Source of the DNA: Mycobacterium sp. 852002-10029_SCH5224772
GTDB taxonomy: Bacteria; Actinomycetota; Actinomycetes; Mycobacteriales; Mycobacteriaceae
Length of the DNA: 64,000 nt
Assembly: GCF_001667315.1 (NCBI RefSeq)
Contig: NZ_LZHT01000074.1
Coordinates: forward strand, 52,110-116,109
Direction: 5' to 3'
This document shows positions 58,957-64,000 of the stretch, one piece after another (within the stretch, counting starts at the first letter, position 1; each line of letters starts with the position of its first letter). The notes beneath the pieces are model-generated. The model was not told the origin of the DNA. It worked only from the letters and a program-made list of their open reading frames with translations, and searched no databases. Position numbers and translations under genes: made by a program.

Positions 58957-60912
58957 GTGGATTTGAACGGCAGCGGAGCCGGATCAGACTCACAGAACGG
59001 GGCTTCCCCGAACGGATCTGCCCGTCAGCGCCTCGAACAGGTCGTCATTCGCTTCGCCGGGGACTCCGGCGACGGCATGCAGCTCACCGGCGACAGGTTC
59101 ACCACCGAGGCAGCGCTTTTCGGAAACGACTTGGCGACCCAGCCGAACTACCCCGCCGAAATCCGCGCCCCCGCAGGCACTCTGCCCGGCGTCTCATCCT
59201 TCCAAATTCAGATCGCCGACTATGACATCTTGACCGCCGGCGACCGGCCCGATGTCCTGGTCGCGATGAATCCGGCTGCGCTCAAGGCCAACCTCGGTGA
59301 CCTGCCCCGCGGCGGCATGGTGATCGCGAACTCCGACGAGTTCACCAAGCGCAACCTGACCAAGGTGGGTTACGTAACCAACCCGCTCGAGACCGACGAG
59401 TTGTCCGACTATGTCGTGCATTCCGTCGCGATGACCACGCTGACGCTCGGGGCCGTCGAGACCATCGGCGCGTCGAAGAAGGACGGTCAGCGCGCCAAGA
59501 ACATGTTCGCGCTCGGCCTGCTGTCGTGGATGTACGGGCGGCCGATCGAAACCAGCGAAAAGTTCATCCGGGAGAAGTTCGCGCGCAAGCCCGAGGTCGC
59601 GGAGACCAACGTGCTGGCGCTGAAGGCCGGCTGGAACTACGGCGAGACGACCGAGGCGTTCGGCACCACCTACGAGGTGTCCCGGGCGACCCTGCCGACG
59701 GGCGAGTACCGCCAGATCTCGGGCAACACCGCCTTGGCGTACGGCATCGTCGCGGCCGGTCAGCTGGCGGACATCCCGGTTCTGCTCGGCAGCTACCCCA
59801 TCACTCCGGCCTCCGACATCCTGCACGAGCTGTCCAAGCACAAGAACTTCAACGTCCTCACCTTCCAGGCCGAGGACGAAATCGGCGGCATCTGCGCGGC
59901 GATCGGCGCCTCGTACGGCGGCGCGCTGGGCGTCACCACCACCTCCGGGCCGGGCATTTCGCTCAAGTCCGAAGCGCTCGGGCTGGCCGTCATGACCGAA
60001 CTGCCGCTGCTCGTCGTCGACGTTCAGCGCGGCGGGCCCTCGACCGGGTTGCCCACCAAGACCGAACAGGCCGACCTGCTGCAGGCGTTGTACGGCCGCA
60101 ACGGCGAGTCACCGGTGGCGATCCTCGCCCCCCGGTCACCGTCCGACTGCTTTGAAACCGCGCTCGAGGCGGCGCGCATCGCGGTCTCGTACCACACCCC
60201 GGTGATCGTCTTGTCCGACGGAGCAATCGCCAACGGGTCAGAGCCGTGGCGCATCCCGGACGTCAGCACGCTGCCGCGCATCACCCACGTGTTCGCCAAG
60301 CCGGACGAACCGTTCCAGCCTTATGCGCGCGACCCGGAGACGCTGGCCCGGCAGTTCGCTGTTCCCGGCACTCCCGGGCTCGAGCACCGCATCGGCGGTC
60401 TGGAAGCGGCGAACGGCTCGGGCAACATCTCCTACGAGCCGGTCAACCACGACCTCATGGTTCGGTTGCGCCAGGCCAAGATCGACGGCATCTCCGTTCC
60501 CGATATCGAGGTCGACGATCCGACCGGCGACGCCGAGCTGTTGCTGATCGGATGGGGCAGCTCCTATGGGCCGATAGGTGAGGCCTGCCGGCGCGCGCGG
60601 CGCAAGGGCATCAAGGTGGCGCACGCGCACTTGCGCTACCTGAACCCCTTCCCGGCCAACCTGGGTGAGGTGCTGCGGCGCTACCCGCAGGTGGTGGCGC
60701 CCGAAATGAACTTGGGCCAACTGGCGTTGGTGCTGCGCGGCAAGTACCTGGTGGACGTGCAATCGGTCAGCAAGGTGCAGGGTGTCGCGTTCCTGGCCGA
60801 CGAGATCGGCCGCGTCATCCGCGCCGCGCTGGGCGGGACGTTGGCCGAAGTCGAGAATGACAAGACGATGGTCGCCAGAATGGCGGCGGCAACGGTTGGG
60901 GCCAGCGCATGA
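58957..60912 (+). CDS. korA: 2-Oxoglutarate:ferredoxin oxidoreductase alpha subunit
   Basis: A 651-residue fused gamma-alpha chain. The N-terminal gamma part has RFAGDSGDGMQLTGDRFTTE and MNPAALKANLGDLPRGGMVI. The alpha part has SYPITPASDILHELSKHKNF, EDEIGGICAAIGASYGGALG and VQRGGPSTGLPTKTEQADLL. GTG 58957 is preferred because GGAGGG lies about 7 nt upstream; ATG 58942 is an alternative. With KorB it oxidatively decarboxylates 2-oxoglutarate using ferredoxin, a CO2-dependent TCA bypass in mycobacteria. Corresponds to Rv2455c. Confidence 0.94.
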   Translation: MDLNGSGAGSDSQNGASPNGSARQRLEQVVIRFAGDSGDGMQLTGDRFTTEAALFGNDLATQPNYPAEIRAPAGTLPGVSSFQIQIADYDILTAGDRPDVLVAMNPAALKANLGDLPRGGMVIANSDEFTKRNLTKVGYVTNPLETDELSDYVVHSVAMTTLTLGAVETIGASKKDGQRAKNMFALGLLSWMYGRPIETSEKFIREKFARKPEVAETNVLALKAGWNYGETTEAFGTTYEVSRATLPTGEYRQISGNTALAYGIVAAGQLADIPVLLGSYPITPASDILHELSKHKNFNVLTFQAEDEIGGICAAIGASYGGALGVTTTSGPGISLKSEALGLAVMTELPLLVVDVQRGGPSTGLPTKTEQADLLQALYGRNGESPVAILAPRSPSDCFETALEAARIAVSYHTPVIVLSDGAIANGSEPWRIPDVSTLPRITHVFAKPDEPFQPYARDPETLARQFAVPGTPGLEHRIGGLEAANGSGNISYEPVNHDLMVRLRQAKIDGISVPDIEVDDPTGDAELLLIGWGSSYGPIGEACRRARRKGIKVAHAHLRYLNPFPANLGEVLRRYPQVVAPEMNLGQLALVLRGKYLVDVQSVSKVQGVAFLADEIGRVIRAALGGTLAEVENDKTMVARMAAATVGASA

Positions 60913-60961
60913 TTCGCGCCGGCGTCAACGCAGAGCGAAGCGATGAGGAGGAGCGGCGCTC

Positions 60962-62062
60962 GTGACTGACCTGATCGGCAATTTGGCGGGCAAAGACCTC
61001 GGTGTGACCGCGAAGTTGACCAAGAACGACGGGGTCCCCACGCTGTCTGCTGAGGACCAGCCCCAGAAGTCCAAGGACTTCACCAGCGACCAGGAGGTGC
61101 GCTGGTGCCCGGGCTGCGGGGACTACGTCATCCTCAACACCATCCGCAACTTCCTGCCGGACCTCGGGTTGCGCCGCGAGAACATCGTGTTCATCAGCGG
61201 TATCGGCTGCTCGAGCCGGTTCCCGTACTACCTCGAGACCTACGGGTTTCACTCGATCCACGGCCGCGCGCCCGCCATCGCCACCGGCCTGGCGCTGGCC
61301 CGCGAGGATCTGTCGGTGTGGGTGGTCACGGGTGACGGCGACGCATTGTCGATCGGGGGCAACCACCTGATCCACGCGTTGCGCCGCAATGTCAACATCA
61401 CGATCCTGCTGTTCAACAACCGGATCTACGGGCTGACCAAGGGGCAGTACTCGCCCACCTCGGAGGTCGGCAAGGTCACGAAGTCGACCCCGATGGGGTC
61501 GTTGGACCACCCGTTCAACCCGGTGTCGTTGGCCTTGGGCGCCGAGGCGACCTTCGTCGGCCGCGCGCTGGACTCCGACCGCAACGGCCTCACCGAGGTG
61601 CTGCGCGCCGCCACCGAGCACCGCGGCGCCGCCGTTGTCGAAATCCTGCAGGACTGCCCCATCTTCAACGACGGCTCCTTCGACGCGCTGCGCAAGGAAG
61701 GCGCCGAGGAGCGGGTCATCAACGTCCGGCACGGCGAACCAATTGTGTTCGGCGGCAACGGCGAATACTGCGTGGTGAAGTCCGGGTTCGGCCTGGAGGT
61801 GGCCAAGACCGCCGACGTGTCCGTCGACGAAATCGTGGTGCACGACGCGCACAGCGACAACTCGGCCTACGCCTTCGCCCTGTCACGGCTGTCGGATCAG
61901 AACCTCGAGCACACGGTGCTGGGCATCTTCCGCAATATCAGCCGCCCCACCTACGACGACGCGGCACGCGCGCAAGTCCAGGCGGCGCAGTCGGCGAAGC
62001 CGTTCGACTCGGCCGCGCTGCAATCGCTGTTGCGTGGCCGCGACACCTGGACCGTCGACTGA
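60962..62062 (+). CDS. korB: 2-Oxoglutarate:ferredoxin oxidoreductase beta subunit
   Basis: A 366-residue ThDP-binding beta chain. [20 protein letters not shown] and [20 protein letters not shown] carry cysteines of the iron-sulphur region. The ThDP motif is [20 protein letters not shown] with [26 protein letters not shown] lies about 11 nt before GTG 60962. Its last bases, together with the mobA start, are repeated in inverted form at the right edge of the window. Corresponds to Rv2454c. Confidence 0.95.
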   Translation: MTDLIGNLAGKDLGVTAKLTKNDGVPTLSAEDQPQKSKDFTSDQEVRWCPGCGDYVILNTIRNFLPDLGLRRENIVFISGIGCSSRFPYYLETYGFHSIHGRAPAIATGLALAREDLSVWVVTGDGDALSIGGNHLIHALRRNVNITILLFNNRIYGLTKGQYSPTSEVGKVTKSTPMGSLDHPFNPVSLALGAEATFVGRALDSDRNGLTEVLRAATEHRGAAVVEILQDCPIFNDGSFDALRKEGAEERVINVRHGEPIVFGGNGEYCVVKSGFGLEVAKTADVSVDEIVVHDAHSDNSAYAFALSRLSDQNLEHTVLGIFRNISRPTYDDAARAQVQAAQSAKPFDSAALQSLLRGRDTWTVD

Positions 62063-62063
62063 C

Positions 62064-62681
62064 GTGGCAGAGCAGGCGCCCGACACAGTGGGACTGACAG
62101 GGCCGTTGGCAGGGATCGTGCTGGCCGGTGGCGAATCGCGGCGGATGGGCCGCGACAAGGCGACGTTGCCGGGGCCCGGCGGGGCGCCCACGCTTCTCGA
62201 ATACGTCGTCGGGGTAGTCGCACAGCGCTGCGACCCGGTCTTCGTGATGGCCGCACCGGGGCAACCGCTGCCCGAGGTGCAGGCGCGCGTGCTGCGCGAC
62301 GAAGTGCGCGGCCAGGGGCCGCTGCCCGCGACCGGAGGCGGCCTGCGCGCCGCGGCGACGGCCGGCGCCCGGTTCGCCTTCGTCTGCGCCGTCGACATGC
62401 CGCTGCTGTCAGCGGGTTTGATCGACGACCTGATGCATCTGGCCACCGAGACCGATGCCGAAATCGTGCTGCCGTGGGACGGTCGCAGCCACTACCTCGC
62501 CGCGGTGTACCGGACCGATCTGGCTGAGCGAATCGACGGCCTCGTCGCCGCCGGCGCCCGCTCGATGCGTGCGTTGATCGACGCCTCCGACGCCCAGCAG
62601 ATCGTGCTGCCGGAATCGCGGTTCCTGGCCAACGTCAACTCGGAGAGCGACCTGCGCGCTCTGGCGCAACTGCAGGCCTGA
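62064..62681 (+). CDS. mobA: Molybdenum cofactor guanylyltransferase
   Basis: A 205-residue nucleotidyltransferase-fold protein. The GTP-binding loop is [20 protein letters not shown] (about residues 20-39). Downstream [20 protein letters not shown] and [14 protein letters not shown] match MobA. It attaches GMP to molybdopterin to form MGD. It starts at GTG 62064, 1 nt after the korB stop, so it is probably in the korAB operon. Positions 62052-62165 recur, inverted and about 92% identical, at 63887-64000. Confidence 0.93.
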   Translation: MAEQAPDTVGLTGPLAGIVLAGGESRRMGRDKATLPGPGGAPTLLEYVVGVVAQRCDPVFVMAAPGQPLPEVQARVLRDEVRGQGPLPATGGGLRAAATAGARFAFVCAVDMPLLSAGLIDDLMHLATETDAEIVLPWDGRSHYLAAVYRTDLAERIDGLVAAGARSMRALIDASDAQQIVLPESRFLANVNSESDLRALAQLQA

Positions 62682-63593
62682 GCCAAACACTGCGCCGTAT
62701 CGGACCGGTTGGAATTCTTTCGTTGGCTAAAAGCCCACGTCCATAAAAGGGGCGGCGCGGTAAATGCATAAATCTCGATCGAATTCCGCGTCACCCTCCC
62801 ATCGTGATCAATTCGGGCCGGGTCGACTCCGCCGATCGGGTAGGGCGTCGTGATGTGCTGGGGCAGCAACGATTTGAGGCCACTTTCGGAACTCTCACTC
62901 GCTGCCTTGGGCCTTTTGCGCGAACCGGCCACAAAGGAAATTCGTGGCCGGTCCGGCTAATTCGACTGCATGAAGGCCGAGCGCGTCGGTATGGATGAGC
63001 ATTGATCGGCTCGCGGTCACGCGCCTGCGCAGCTGCGGCGTCGGCGCTTGGCTGATCCTCTCCAAAGTATTTGTCGCAGTGCGTGGTTCATCTAAAGGCA
63101 TTGCTGGAAAAGGCAATACGTGCGGCCAGTTCGATCAACGCGGTTGGGCATGATTGTCGCCAGCGAATAGCGCTGTGAGACAACGGCAATACAGCGCAAC
63201 GGGACCTCTTGGGGCCTACCCGCCGTGGCGACCCGCGAAGCGGGGCCGACATGCGGTACCCTGCGCGGCCTGCGACGCGAGGCGGCGGATCCGTTGTAGC
63301 CGCGGCCAATCCGCTCCAGTACCGCAAATAAACGTGCGCCAGCTCACAAAATGCGCGTGATTAGGCTCACCATTTGTTTGCGTGTGCGATCGTCGTGCCG
63401 CCGCCGGAAAGGCGACCGTGACCTGCATAAATGGCCATGCTATCGCGGCGTGATTGGCTCGTTACCCAAACGAGATATCCGATTTCTGAAGATGACGAAT
63501 GCTCCGACGTTCTCTACGGTCCCTGTTAGCCCGCAACGGGTTACGGAACAGTAATCAAAAAAATTGAATCTACGGACCCGCGTGTGAGCGGCG
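62682..63593. other. Noncoding interval after mobA
   Basis: No gene is supported in this stretch of about 0.9 kb. Short open frames occur on both strands but overlap one another and lack RBSs and family character. A small stem (CCCG-CAA-CGGG near 63526-63536) is followed by an A-run at about 63557. The region precedes the structured leader of the rpfE-like gene. Confidence 0.5.
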
Positions 63594-63594
63594 C

Positions 63595-63741
63595 CACGGA
63601 CGGCGAGAGCCCGACCGTGGGCGGTGGGTGACAACCCGCCGGGCAGACCTGGCCCGCCGCTGTCGTGCCTGACCAAGACGGCACGTTCCAAAGCAGGCAT
63701 TCAACCAACAGCTTCAGCCCACCTGCGTGGGCTTGCTTTGG
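63595..63741 (+). promoter_or_regulatory. Highly structured leader of the rpfE-like gene
   Basis: Consecutive perfect stems: CACGG/CCGTG (63595-63599, 63615-63619) with inner GGC-GAGA-GCC; GGCGG/CCGCC (63620-63624, 63636-63640); CGTGCC/GGCACG (63664-63669, 63680-63685); AGCCCAC/GTGGGCT (63716-63722, 63727-63733). The last is enclosed by an 8-bp stem, CCAAAGCA (63688-63695) with TGCTTTGG (63734-63741). It ends about 15 nt before the RBS. This looks like a folded 5' UTR; I cannot match it by eye to a known riboswitch class. Confidence 0.5.
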
Positions 63742-63768
63742 CGCGCGCGTACCGCGAAAGGAAAGATA

Positions 63769-63886
63769 TTGAAGAACGTTCGTAAGACGCTCATTCTTGC
63801 CGCGGTCACGGGCACGCTTGTGACCATCCCGTCGGCCACCGCCCACGCAGACGAAGCGGTGGGCTTCGACCCGAACATGCCGGGAC
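63769..63886 (+). pseudogene. rpfE: rpfE-like gene start, interrupted
   Basis: TTG 63769 follows a strong AAAGGAAAG. The product begins MKNVRKTLILAAVTGTLVTI, PSATAHADEAVGFDPNMPG: a signal peptide with an AHA cleavage site and then the GFDPN(M/L)P motif of mycobacterial resuscitation-promoting factor E. From 63887 the sequence is an inverted copy of the korB/mobA junction, so the Rpf lysozyme-like domain does not follow in this window. Either the gene is truly broken here or the assembly is. Family assignment is from memory of Rv2450c. Confidence 0.6.
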
Positions 63887-64000
63887 CGTCGCCTTGTCGC
63901 GGCCCATCCGCCGCGATTCGCCACCGGCCCGCACGATCCCAGCCAACGGCGCTCTCCGTCCCACTGGGTCGGGCGCCTGCTCTGCGCCGTCAGGCGACGG
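63887..64000 (-). repeat. Inverted partial copy of the korB/mobA junction
   Basis: Read on the minus strand, these 114 bases align without gaps to 62052-62165, with 9 mismatches (about 92%). They cover the last codons of korB and about the first 34 codons of mobA. All nine differences are transversions. The copy reaches the window edge and may continue beyond it. Confidence 0.85.

Overview
The window is about 68% G+C chromosome of a slow-growing Mycobacterium, probably near the M. avium complex. This rests on gene content and order recalled from the M. tuberculosis segment running from citE/bkdABC to clpX, korAB and mobA, on mycobacterial codon use, and on the many GTG/TTG starts with 1-14 nt overlaps. 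The host backbone occupies 1-5.1 kb and 24.3-64 kb. The segment from about 5.3 to 24.3 kb is accessory, with visibly lower G+C.

Backbone left: the 3' end of a citE-like lyase, the branched-chain 2-oxoacid dehydrogenase operon bkdA-bkdB-bkdC, and a convergent enoyl-CoA hydratase (echA14).

Accessory region: two integrative elements lie in tandem at one tRNA-Arg(TCT) gene. The intact tRNA is at 24241-24314 (minus strand), and displaced copies of its 3' end lie at 6680-6727 and 11053-11104. Element 1 (about 6.7-11.05 kb) is decayed. It holds a PLP enzyme, a PhzF remnant, an AbiEi/AbiEii (MenAT-like) toxin-antitoxin pair behind a 41-bp nested palindrome, oriT-like hairpins, a truncated TrwC-type relaxase and a broken IS481-family transposase. 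Element 2 (about 11.1-24.24 kb) looks complete and resembles a phage satellite. It encodes a three-helix membrane protein at the left end, a tyrosine integrase, a 56-aa coupled ORF, a serine recombinase and a zinc-motif protein. An iteron-like array follows, then a Prim-Pol/helicase, a run of small overlapping zinc-motif and winged-helix genes ending in an excisionase, a divergent control region, a lone capsid-like gene with two tiny followers, and a regulator next to attR. I see no portal, large terminase, protease or tail genes.

Backbone right: lipQ; a lipid operon (WS/DGAT acyltransferase, plsC fusion, plsB2); a CopD/CtaG membrane protein; ssb2; ettA; the 180-kDa-class gdh; a hotdog thioesterase and its coupled neighbour; a flavoprotein; aglA-glbO; an HNH protein; a possible cytochrome oxidase accessory subunit; a DUF5130-like protein; pepN; the Rv2466c-type thioredoxin-fold reductase; rpiB; nei2; a Gly/Pro-rich secreted protein; lipP; two tRNAs; tig-clpP1-clpP2; mmuM; clpX; korA-korB; and mobA. 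These cover branched-chain and 2-oxoacid oxidation, phospholipid and storage-lipid synthesis, and protein quality control.

At the right edge a structured leader precedes the start of an rpfE-like gene. That gene breaks off at 63886. The last 114 bases of the window are an inverted copy, about 92% identical, of the korB/mobA junction, so this is either a real rearrangement or an assembly artefact.
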